Of a stretch of 64,000 nucleotides of DNA, positions 34,512 through 42,852 are shown one piece after another. Source of the stretch: Thermoleophilia bacterium (GTDB taxonomy: Bacteria; Actinomycetota; Thermoleophilia; Miltoncostaeales; Miltoncostaeaceae); NCBI GenBank assembly GCA_028285405.1, contig JANQPH010000044.1:159115-223114 (forward strand), read 5' to 3'. The notes below the pieces were generated by a model that was not told where the DNA came from, made no database searches, and worked only from the letters and a program-made list of their open reading frames with translations. Both the position numbers and the translations under genes were made by a program. Within the stretch, counting starts at the first letter, position 1. Every line of letters begins with the position of its first letter.

Positions 34512-34997
34512 ATGGACCGTGTCGAGGCACGCATACCCGCGGTGCTCACGGCGATTGCCGTCGCCGCCCTGATCGTGTTCCTGGTCGCCGCCTGCTCGAT
34601 CCGTGGCAGCGGCGAGAGCGGGGGTGGTGAGGAGGGGCCGGCCGAGTCGGCCTACGCGGAGTGCCTACGCGAGAACGGCGCCGCGCCGCCGGCCGACGCC
34701 GAGGACTTCGACCCCGATGGGCTCGCTGCGGCACAGGCGGCGTGCGCCGACCTGCTCCCGGAGGGCGCGCCGGAGGACCGCTTCGGAGCACCTGGGGGCG
34801 GCTTTGCGCCGCCGGGCGCCGGCGGATCCGGTGGACCGTCGGAGGCGCAGATCGCCGATCTCGTCGAGTGCCTGCGTGACCAGGGCCTCGAGGTTCCGGA
34901 CGAGCCGACCGAGCTTCGGGGCGCCCTCGATCCGACCGACCCAGAGATCCAATCGGCGCTCGGCGCCTGCATCGGCGGCGGACCGTTCGGCCCGTAG
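34512..34997 (+). CDS. Small lipoprotein in ABC exporter operon
   Basis: A 161-residue predicted lipoprotein with signal sequence VLTAIAVAALIVFLVAACS ending in a lipobox Cys. The mature part has CLRENGAAPPADAEDFDPDG and ECLRDQGLEVPDEPTE, two similar Cys-bearing segments, and a Gly/Pro-rich linker. The ATG at 34512 is preferred to 34500 because GGGAG precedes it by about 5 nt. Together with the following permease and ATPase it forms a common actinobacterial arrangement; the lipoprotein is probably an accessory or sensor subunit. Confidence 0.75.
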   Translation: MDRVEARIPAVLTAIAVAALIVFLVAACSIRGSGESGGGEEGPAESAYAECLRENGAAPPADAEDFDPDGLAAAQAACADLLPEGAPEDRFGAPGGGFAPPGAGGSGGPSEAQIADLVECLRDQGLEVPDEPTELRGALDPTDPEIQSALGACIGGGPFGP

Positions 34998-35037
34998 CGG
35001 CCTGGCGACCGCCCATCGACATCGACCGGAGGTGAAC

Positions 35038-36498
35038 GTGTTCACGTGGATCTACGCCCTCAGCGAGCTGGGCCGTCGGCGCGGCCGTGCAACTGCGACC
35101 GCGCTGGGCCTGGCCGTGGGTGTCGCGCTGGTCGCGGCCGTGGGTGCGCTCAGCGCCGGCCTGGCGGACGCCCAGGACGAGGTGCTGGCCCCGCTCGACA
35201 GTATCGGCACCGACATCACCGTCACCCGGCCGTTGCGGCTCGACGAGAACGCCGAGCCGGTTGCCCTCGGCCCGAACGGGAACCTGACCGCCGAGGAGCA
35301 GGAGCGATTCCAGGAGGAGAACCAGCGGCTCGGGCTCGACTTCGACGAGCTCGGCGAGCCGGGCGAGGAGTTCGCGGTCGACAACTACACCACCACCGAC
35401 CTGAGCTTCTCGGCGTCCGAGGCCGACACCGTCGCCGGTGTCGACGGCGTCTCGCTCGTCGCCCCGTCGCTCACGCTCGAGCTGATCCAGATCTCGGGCA
35501 CCGTCCCCGACGGCGGCTTCGGCGGCCCGGGCGGCGGCGGTGGTGGTGGAGGAGGAGGTGGAGCCGGCGGCTTCCAGTTCGAGACCCAGACCCTTGCCGG
35601 CGTCGATCGCGCGGCGCCCGACCTCGCGCTGGTCACCCCGGATCAGATCGTCGAGGGCGAGTACCTGGCCCAGGGCGACGCCGGCGAGCGTCAGGTCGTG
35701 CTGTCTGAGTCCTACGCCGGTCCCGAGGGCATCGAGGTCGGTGACACATACCCGATCGACGGGAAGGACTTCACGGTCGTCGGCCTCGCCGAGGCTCCGC
35801 TCGGAGGCGAGAGCGCCGACGTCTACATGGACCTCGGCGTCCTCCAGACGGCGAGCGACCGCGCCGATCGCATCAACGGGCTTCGCGTCCAGGCCGACGG
35901 TGGCGCGGACGTGGCCACGGTCGGTGAAGGGATCGAGGCGGCGTTCGCCGGCTCGCGCGTGACGACGGCCGAGGAGCTCGCGGGCCAGGTCCAGGGATCC
36001 CTCACCGATGCGAGGGATCTGGTCGACTCGCTCGGCACCGCCTTCGCCATCGTGGCCATCGTGGCGGCCGTGGTCCTGGCGAGCATCCTGATGCTCGGCG
36101 CCGTCACCCGACGGACGCGCGAGCTCGGCACGCTGAAGGCATTCGGCTGGCCCGGCCGTCTGGTCGTTCGTCAGATCACGGCCGAGGCGGCGCTCATCGG
36201 GGCGGCCGGCGCGGTCCTCGGCGTTGCCCTCGGCTTCGTCGCCACGCTCGTGATCGACGCGCTCGGCATCACGCTCGAGGCGACCGCCAAGGCCACCGAG
36301 GCGGCGATCGGTCCGCCCGGCGCCGCCAGCGAGTCGGTTGCCGCGACCAGCGAGGTCACGGTCTCGGCGTTGCTCGATCCGGCCCTGATCGGGATCGCCG
36401 TCGTGCTCGCGGTGGCGGGGGCCCTCATCGCCGGGGCGGTCGCAGCCGGGCGGATTGCCCGTCTGCGCCCCGCGGCCGCACTGCGAAACGTCGAGTAG
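35038..36498 (+). CDS. MacB/FtsX-type ABC transporter permease
   Basis: A 486-residue permease. One N-terminal helix (GRATATALGLAVGVALVAAVGALSAGLA) is followed by a large extracytoplasmic MacB-like domain (residues about 45-310) and three C-terminal helices. DSLGTAFAIVAIVAAVVLASILMLGAVTRRTRELGTLKAFGW contains the FtsX motif. A run of about 11 glycines (GGGGGG type) near residues 162-174 is an unusual low-complexity linker. GTG at 35038 sits 5 nt after GGAGG. Mechanotransmission rather than simple export is typical of this class. Confidence 0.88.
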   Translation: MFTWIYALSELGRRRGRATATALGLAVGVALVAAVGALSAGLADAQDEVLAPLDSIGTDITVTRPLRLDENAEPVALGPNGNLTAEEQERFQEENQRLGLDFDELGEPGEEFAVDNYTTTDLSFSASEADTVAGVDGVSLVAPSLTLELIQISGTVPDGGFGGPGGGGGGGGGGGAGGFQFETQTLAGVDRAAPDLALVTPDQIVEGEYLAQGDAGERQVVLSESYAGPEGIEVGDTYPIDGKDFTVVGLAEAPLGGESADVYMDLGVLQTASDRADRINGLRVQADGGADVATVGEGIEAAFAGSRVTTAEELAGQVQGSLTDARDLVDSLGTAFAIVAIVAAVVLASILMLGAVTRRTRELGTLKAFGWPGRLVVRQITAEAALIGAAGAVLGVALGFVATLVIDALGITLEATAKATEAAIGPPGAASESVAATSEVTVSALLDPALIGIAVVLAVAGALIAGAVAAGRIARLRPAAALRNVE

Positions 36499-36515
36499 GA
36501 AGGAAGGAGACCCAG

Positions 36516-37211
36516 ATGATCAGGCTCGAAGGTGTCCAGAAGCACTACGGAACCGGTCAGGCCCAGGTCCGCGCGCTCGATGGCGTCGACCTCGAGATCG
36601 AGGACGGCGAGTTCGTCGCGATCGTCGGGCCGAGCGGCTCGGGCAAGAGCACGATGCTGCAGCTGATGGGGGCGCTCGACGCCCCCACCGGGGGCACCGT
36701 CGCGATCGAAGGTGTCGACACCAGCGGCATGTCGGCGACCGCGCTCACGCGTCTGCGCCAGACCACGCTTGGCTTCGTGTTCCAGCAGTTCAACCTCGTC
36801 CCGACGCTCACGGCCGTCCGCAACGTCGAGGCGCCGATGGTGCCGCTCGGGGTTCCGCGAGCCGAGCGCAAAGAGAAGGCGGGTGATCTCCTCGAGACGC
36901 TCGGCCTCGGGGATCGGCCCGGGCACCTGCCCCTCCAGCTGTCTGGCGGTGAGCAGCAGCGGGTGGCGATCGCGCGTGCGCTCGCCAACGACCCGAAGGT
37001 GATCCTCGCCGACGAGCCGACGGGGAACCTCGACACGGCGACGGGCGGCGAGGTGATGCGGCTTCTGGCGGGCCTGAACTCGGAGGGGCGCACCATCGTG
37101 CTGATCACGCACGACACCGAGGTCGCCGACGCGGCCGAGCGCGTCGTGCACCTGCGGGACGGCCGGATCGAGCGGGCGACTCAGCCCGACGCGTCGGCGT
37201 CGACCGCCTGA
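36516..37211 (+). CDS. MacB/LolD-type ABC transporter ATPase
   Basis: A 231-residue ATP-binding subunit. Walker A is GPSGSGKST (38-46), the Q-loop is FVFQQFNLVPTL, the signature is LSGGEQQRVAIARAL, Walker B is VILADEPTGNLD, and the switch His is ITHDTE. GNLD after Walker B is typical of the LolD/FtsE/MacB group. It pairs with the permease 17 nt upstream. Its 3' end overlaps the opposing histidine kinase by 31 nt. Confidence 0.95.
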   Translation: MIRLEGVQKHYGTGQAQVRALDGVDLEIEDGEFVAIVGPSGSGKSTMLQLMGALDAPTGGTVAIEGVDTSGMSATALTRLRQTTLGFVFQQFNLVPTLTAVRNVEAPMVPLGVPRAERKEKAGDLLETLGLGDRPGHLPLQLSGGEQQRVAIARALANDPKVILADEPTGNLDTATGGEVMRLLAGLNSEGRTIVLITHDTEVADAAERVVHLRDGRIERATQPDASASTA

Positions 37212-38583
37212 GCCGGCCGGTCGATCACGATCTCCGAGAGATCGAGCTCGAAGCGCGCCCCTCGTCCGGGCGCGCTCTCGACCAGCACGCGTCCGCCGTG
37301 GTCGGTCGCCACCTTCTGGACGATCGCGAGGCCGAGACCCGACCCCGGCATGTCGCGGGCGTTCGGCGCTCGGTAGAAGCGCGCGAAGACGCGGGGAAGA
37401 TCCTCCGGATCGATGCCCGGACCCTCGTCGGCGACCGTGAGGACGCCGTGCTCGAGGGTCACGGCCACGGTCCCGCCATCGGGGCTCCACTTGACCGCGT
37501 TGTCGAGCAGGTTGCCGACGGCATGCACGAGCTCCGGCCGGCTGCCGACCACGGGCGTCGGCTCGAGCGCGGTCTCGATCCGAACGGTTCGGGTGCGCCG
37601 CGCCGCTCGGGAGACGACCTCGGCGACGAGCTCCTCGAGCGCCAGGAGCGCGCGCTCGCGGCGGGGCTCCGACGCGCGCGAGAGGTCGATCAGCTCCTCG
37701 ATGAGCGTGGTCATTTCGCGGGACTGATCGCGGATGTCGACGAGCGCCTGCTCACGGTCTCCAGCCGCGAGCCGTCCGTTGCTGCTCGCCAGCAGCTCGG
37801 CGTTCGTGCGAATGCTGGTGAGGGGTGTGCGGAGCTCGTGCGAGGCGTCGGTGACGAGCTGGCGCTGGGCCGCCTCGGACGTCTCGAGCGCGTCGAGCAT
37901 CGAGTTGAAGCTCGTCGCGAGCCCCGCGACGTCGTCGCGACCCTGAACCGGGACCCGCTCGGTGAGGTCGCCGGTCTCGGTCACGCGCTCGCTGGCGCGT
38001 CGCAGCTGGCGGACCGGTCCGAGCGCGGGCCGCGACACCACGACGGCCAGGACGCCGGCCAACAGCGTGGCGAGGGCGATGATCCCGACCAACAGGCCCC
38101 GCACCGAACCGAGGGCGGAGTCGACATCGTCGACCGGCGCGGCGAGCTGCACGATCCCGCCGGTCGGGAGTCCGACGTTCAGAACCCGCACGTCCCGTCC
38201 GTCGACGGTGGCGTTCGAGAAGGCCTGGTCCTGCTCACCGTCCAGGACGGCCTGCGCGGGGCCGTCGAGCGGCAGCCGCGCCTCGTCCGAGGCCTGCATC
38301 AGCACCTCTCCGTCGGGGCCGCGGATCAGTGCGGATGCGCCGGCGCCGGGGAGGCCGGGTCGATTCGGTGCGCCGAGCGGTCGGGGTGGGACGAAGGCGA
38401 GTGCCCCGATCGGCAGCTCGGCCACGCGCTCGGCCCGGCGCTCGAGGCCCTGGTCGACCTCTCGCCGAAGCGAGGACTCGGCCGCGTAGTAGACGCCGAT
38501 GGCCGCGAGCGAGGCGGCCAGCGCCACCGCGACAGCGGACGCCAGGCCGATGCGCCACCGCAGGCTCAGGCGGTCGAGACGCC

Positions 38584-38587
<4 letters not shown>
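37181..38587 (-). CDS. Two-component sensor histidine kinase, probable CTG start
   Basis: A 468-residue membrane kinase. Two membrane helices (RIGLASAVAVALAASLAAIGVYY and GLLVGIIALATLLAGVLAVVV) bracket an extracellular sensor of about 125 residues, then HAMP and a HisKA domain with His250 in TDASHELRTPLTSIR. The ATPase motifs are NLLDNAVKWS, DEGPGID and GSGLGLAIV. No ATG, GTG or TTG fits between the response regulator stop and the first helix. CTG in a CTGA overlap with that stop is the natural start. It should phosphorylate the upstream regulator. Confidence 0.9.
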
Positions 38588-39273
<686 letters not shown>

Positions 39274-39393
39274 GGCAGAGAGGATCCCAGGCGCGGATAA
39301 GACCGGGATAAGTCCCCGGCGTGGGTGGCGGCCTCCCACGGGCCGCTCGCCGGGTGGACGGCCAGGGCGAACGAGCGCCGGCCACGCGCCCCG

Positions 39394-39427
39394 TCGTAAG
39401 GTTCTCGTAACCTCGCGCTCCTAGCAT
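39394..39427 (+). promoter_or_regulatory. Direct repeat and -10 before the second two-component system
   Basis: TCGTAA occurs at 39394 and 39405, an 11-bp period, and TAGCAT at 39422-39427 is a likely -10. The geometry resembles the 34450 site, but the half-site sequence differs, suggesting a different regulator or autoregulation. Confidence 0.45.
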
Positions 39428-39463
39428 TCCCTCGGTCGCCCCACCCGACCCGGGAGTCCATCC

Positions 39464-39544
39464 ATGACGCGCAACGCCATCGGCGGCGCAGCCGCCGCGC
39501 TCGCCTCGTGTTCTTGCGTCAGACGCGTCCGTCTGAGTCGATAG
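39464..39544 (+). CDS. Twenty-six-residue leader-like peptide
   Basis: ATG at 39464 follows GGGAG by about 7 nt. The peptide starts like a signal sequence (MTRNAIGGAAAALASCSC) and ends in Arg-rich VRRVRLSR. It stops 4 nt before the response regulator ATG. A hairpin (TCAGACG, CGTC, CGTCTGA; 39519-39536) lies in its last codons. It may be a regulatory leader, a truncated exported protein, or a true small protein. Confidence 0.45.
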   Translation: MTRNAIGGAAAALASCSCVRRVRLSR

Positions 39545-39548
39545 CGGC

Positions 39549-40226
39549 ATGCCCAAGGTCCTGGTCGTCGACGACGAGCCGATCGTGCGGGAGGTCGTCT
39601 GCGCGTACCTGCAGCGCGATGGCTTCGAGACGGTCGAGGCCGGCGACGGCGAGACGGCGCTCACCGAGGCGACGAACGACCCGTCGCTGAGCCTGGTCGT
39701 GCTCGACGTGATGATCCCGGAGCCCGACGGGCTCGAGGTGTGCCGGCGTCTGCGCGCTCGCTCGGACACGCCCATCATCCTGCTCACCGCTCGCGGCGAG
39801 GAAGCGGATCGGATCGTCGGCCTCGAGCTCGGCGCCGACGACTACGTCACGAAGCCCTTCTCGCCACGCGAGCTCGCCACCCGCGTCAAGACCGTGCTGC
39901 GGCGCAGCCAGCCGACGCCGGCCCAAGCGCCGATCACCTTCGACGATCTGGTCATCGATCCGACCAGCCGAGAGGTCGTCCTCGGGGGCGAGGCGCTGCA
40001 GCTCACCGCGAAGGAGTTCGACCTGCTCGCCTTCCTGGCGTCGCATCCCCGGCAGGTGTTCAGCCGCGACCAGCTGATGGACCGGGTGTGGGGGTACCAG
40101 GCGGCGTTTGACACCGGGACGGTGACGGTCCACGTTCGTCGTGTGCGCGAGAAGATCGAGGCCGACCCCGCCCACCCCACGCGGCTCCAGACCGTGTGGG
40201 GCGTCGGGTACCGGTTCGCGCCGTGA
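39549..40226 (+). CDS. OmpR family response regulator
   Basis: A 225-residue regulator. Receiver residues Asp8-Asp9, phosphoacceptor Asp53 (VVLDVMIPE) and Lys in YVTKPFSPREL are present, followed by a winged helix (LTAKEFDLLAFLASHPRQVFSRDQLMDRVWGY and VTVHVRRVREKIEADP). ATG at 39549 without a strong ribosome binding site; translation may be coupled to the short peptide ending 4 nt upstream. Its stop overlaps the kinase start as GTGA. Confidence 0.94.
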   Translation: MPKVLVVDDEPIVREVVCAYLQRDGFETVEAGDGETALTEATNDPSLSLVVLDVMIPEPDGLEVCRRLRARSDTPIILLTARGEEADRIVGLELGADDYVTKPFSPRELATRVKTVLRRSQPTPAQAPITFDDLVIDPTSREVVLGGEALQLTAKEFDLLAFLASHPRQVFSRDQLMDRVWGYQAAFDTGTVTVHVRRVREKIEADPAHPTRLQTVWGVGYRFAP

Positions 40227-41290
40227 TCCTGACGGCCGTCACAGTGGCTGTCGGCACCCTCCTCGTCGGGGTGATCGCGGCCCTGATCGCGCGGCGGCTG
40301 CCGAGCCTCGGCCTGCAGTTGGCGGCGTTCGGCCTCGTCGCCGTCGCGCTGCCGCTCGGCGCGGTTCTCGGCACCGGCGTCGTGATGTTCGACACCGGCC
40401 ACGACGTCGAGATCCTGGCCATCGCCTGTGCGGCGGGCCTGGCCGCGCTGGTGGGCGCGTGGCTGCTGTCGCGATCCATCGTCCAGCGCCTGAACAAGCT
40501 CGGCAAGGCCTCGTCGGCGATGGCTGCGGGGGACCTCACCGCGCGCGCCGAGGTGGCCGGCCCGCGCGAGATCGACCAGGTCGCGCACGACTTCAACCAC
40601 ATGGCCGACCGGCTCGAGGAGCTGTTCGACGCGCGCAGGCAGCTGGTCGTGTGGGCGAGCCACGACCTGCGCACACCCGTGGCGTCGCTGCGGGCCATGA
40701 TCGAGGCGGTGGACGACGGGGTCGTTCCGGCCGACCGCTACGTCCCCGTCATGTCCGAGCAGATCACCGCGCTCGGGCGGATGATCGACGACCTCTTCGA
40801 GCTGGCGCGAATCGACGCCGAGGCGCTCGACCTGACCGTCGGGGAGACGTCGCTCGCCGAGGTCGTGAGCTCGTGCGTCCGCGGCGTCGAGGCCGAGGCG
40901 AAGCGTCGATCCGTCACGGTCGAGGCGCACGTCGATCCGAGCTGGCGCGTCCAGGGCTCGCCCGAGAGCGTGGAGCGCGTGCTCTACAACCTCTTGCGCA
41001 ACTCGCTCCGCCACACTCCGGCCGACGGCGCCATCAGCGTCGTCGTCGCAAACGGCGGCCCCGACATCCAGGTGGCCGTGGAGGACACGGGCGCCGGCTT
41101 TCCCGACGGGTCCGAGTCGGTGGCGTTCGAGCGGTTCTGGCGGGCCGACGCCGCCCGCACCGACGGCGGCGCGGGCCTGGGGCTCGCGATCGCGAAGGGC
41201 CTCGTCGAGGCGCACGGTGGTCGGATCTGGGCCGAGGGCCGGGCCGGCGGCGGCGCCAGGGTCTGCTTCACCCTTCCGAGCGCGGGCTAG
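40223..41290 (+). CDS. Two-component sensor histidine kinase
   Basis: A 355-residue kinase with two or three N-terminal membrane helices and almost no extracellular loop, so it probably senses a membrane or intracellular signal. A HAMP linker (RSIVQRLNKLGKASSAMAAGDLTAR) precedes His147 in WASHDLRTPVASLR. NLLRNSLRHTPADG, DTGAGF and GAGLGLAIAKGLVEAHGG are the ATPase boxes. GTG start in a GTGA overlap with the regulator. It belongs to the head-to-head pair of two-component systems. Confidence 0.93.
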   Translation: MILTAVTVAVGTLLVGVIAALIARRLPSLGLQLAAFGLVAVALPLGAVLGTGVVMFDTGHDVEILAIACAAGLAALVGAWLLSRSIVQRLNKLGKASSAMAAGDLTARAEVAGPREIDQVAHDFNHMADRLEELFDARRQLVVWASHDLRTPVASLRAMIEAVDDGVVPADRYVPVMSEQITALGRMIDDLFELARIDAEALDLTVGETSLAEVVSSCVRGVEAEAKRRSVTVEAHVDPSWRVQGSPESVERVLYNLLRNSLRHTPADGAISVVVANGGPDIQVAVEDTGAGFPDGSESVAFERFWRADAARTDGGAGLGLAIAKGLVEAHGGRIWAEGRAGGGARVCFTLPSAG

Positions 41291-41409
41291 GCGCCCGGGT
41301 CAGAGGCGAACACAACCGGACGGTCCGGGTCTTCCTGACCCGGCATGCGTCCTCTCGCTGAACACCTGCGACCGATCGATCCGAGGAATCGATCGTTCTC
41401 GGGTTCAGC

Positions 41410-41673
41410 TCACAGGCCTCCAAATCGTCCGTCGGGCCCGATCTGCCCGAACCGCGCGATCGCGCCCTTCACGTAGACCTCGCGCACGATCTCGGTGAGG
41501 AGCTCCTCGCGCTCGGCGATGGTCATCTCGTCGAGCTGGTGGACCTGCTCGGCGGAGACCGCGATGTCGTCGGTGCTCGCGAGCGCCCGCAGCGGGTCCG
41601 CGATCAGCCGTTCCCGGAACGCCTCGTCGGCCACCGCGCGTGTCCACAGCGGTGTCTTGAGTGGCTCCACCAT
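41410..41673 (-). CDS. Small protein resembling nitrile hydratase-like leader (NHLP) peptides
   Basis: An 87-residue protein. WTRAVADEAFRERLIADPLRAL near the N-terminus matches the pattern of nitrile-hydratase-alpha-like leader peptides found on some RiPP precursors, followed by acidic helices. The C-terminal 20 residues (YVKGAIARFGQIGPDGRFGG) are Gly-rich and could be a core region. No lanthionine synthase, cyclodehydratase or radical SAM gene is nearby. It lies 24 nt after a glycosyltransferase gene. TACCCT ends 6 nt before its ATG, so it also has its own leaderless-type promoter. It may instead be a free-standing NHLP-fold protein. Confidence 0.6.
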   Translation of the reverse strand: MVEPLKTPLWTRAVADEAFRERLIADPLRALASTDDIAVSAEQVHQLDEMTIAEREELLTEIVREVYVKGAIARFGQIGPDGRFGGL

Positions 41674-41679
41674 CCTCCG

Positions 41680-41685
41680 AGGGTA
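41680..41685 (-). promoter_or_regulatory. Leaderless -10 element of the NHLP-like gene
   Basis: TACCCT on the minus strand, then 6 nt and the ATG at 41673. It lies in the 24-nt gap after the glycosyltransferase stop, so the small gene can be expressed apart from the operon. Confidence 0.5.
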
Positions 41686-41697
41686 GCGCCCCGGCGG

Positions 41698-42852
41698 CTA
41701 CCCCTCGAATCCGGGCGTGAGCTCGATCCCGAGCGGCTCGTGCGCGTCCAGGCGCCGGTACAGCTCCCACTCGCGCGCAAAGGTGGCGTCCCAGCTGAGC
41801 TCCGACAGATCGGGCACCGGTCGCGGGCCCGCGAGCACGTCCTGCACCCCGGCGGCGAGCGCCGATGCGTCGGCGGGGGCGACCAGCGCCACCCCGGAAC
41901 GCCCCGCCAGCGTCTCCCCGGTGCCGCCGGTTCGTGGCGCCACCACCCGGGTGCGACAGGCGTGTGCCTCGAGGGGAGCCAACCCGTACGGCTCGTGGGG
42001 GCTCGGGTGGACGAACGCGTCGGCCGTCGCCATCAGCGTCGCGAGCTCGGCGCGGTCCGAGACGAAGCCGAGGTCACGGATGCGGGACTCGACCCCCAGC
42101 GCGCTCGCCAGTCGGTGCACGGCCGCGGCTGAGGCGCCGGCGCCGGCCAGCGCGAGCACCGCCGGCCGGTCGAGGTCGGCCAGCATCTGCGGCAGCAGGT
42201 CGACCCGCTTCTCGTTCGAGAGTCGTCCGGCGTAGAGCAGCAGGGTCTCGTCGTCCCGGGCGAGCTCCCGGCGAACGGCCGGGTCCGGGGTCGCGCTCGA
42301 GAAGGGCTCCAGGTCGACCCCGAGGGGAGAGATCAGCACCGGGCAGCTAGCGTCAGCGACGACGCGACGGTGTGACTCCTTCGAGGCGACGAGCACCAGG
42401 TCGGGCGCGCCGAGTCCTCGCCGCTGGATCGTGCCGAGGCCCCAGGCCGCCGGACCGCGCAGCGGGCGTGGCAGCCCCTCGGCGGCGATCGCGAGGTCCG
42501 AGTGGACGAGGATCACGAGCGGGATCCGTCGGGGTGCGGCCCAGCGGGCAACGGCCCGGGGGAAGGAGTTGGTGTCGTGCAGGACGATCACGTCCGGCTC
42601 GAGCGCCGTGAGCGCGGCGATGATCGGACCCGGCCGCACCGCCAGGTGGTAGCCCCAGCTCGGGGTCGGTGTGCGTCCTCGCACGGTGACGAGCGGGCTG
42701 TCGCCGATGCGCCCGGTGCCGGGTGTCGGACCGGTCACGACCGCGGCGTGCTCGAGGTCGTGCTCGGCCGCCCAGGTGGCCTTGGCGTTCAGATACGTCC
42801 TGATCCCACCCGAGCTGGCGGAGTGCCACTGGGTGACATCGACGATTCTCAA
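41698..42852 (-). CDS. GT4 family glycosyltransferase
   Basis: A 384-residue GT-B fold enzyme. SSGGIRTYLNAKA at the N-terminus binds the acceptor side, LLLYAGRLSNEKRVDLLPQML is the donor-domain start, and HPSPHEPYGLAPLEAHACRTRVVAPRTGGTGE holds the E-x7-E retaining motif. It should add a sugar from a nucleotide donor to a lipid or glycan. TTG start overlaps the preceding gene as TTGA; the longer frame upstream duplicates that gene in the wrong frame. Confidence 0.9.
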   Translation of the reverse strand: MRIVDVTQWHSASSGGIRTYLNAKATWAAEHDLEHAAVVTGPTPGTGRIGDSPLVTVRGRTPTPSWGYHLAVRPGPIIAALTALEPDVIVLHDTNSFPRAVARWAAPRRIPLVILVHSDLAIAAEGLPRPLRGPAAWGLGTIQRRGLGAPDLVLVASKESHRRVVADASCPVLISPLGVDLEPFSSATPDPAVRRELARDDETLLLYAGRLSNEKRVDLLPQMLADLDRPAVLALAGAGASAAAVHRLASALGVESRIRDLGFVSDRAELATLMATADAFVHPSPHEPYGLAPLEAHACRTRVVAPRTGGTGETLAGRSGVALVAPADASALAAGVQDVLAGPRPVPDLSELSWDATFAREWELYRRLDAHEPLGIELTPGFEG

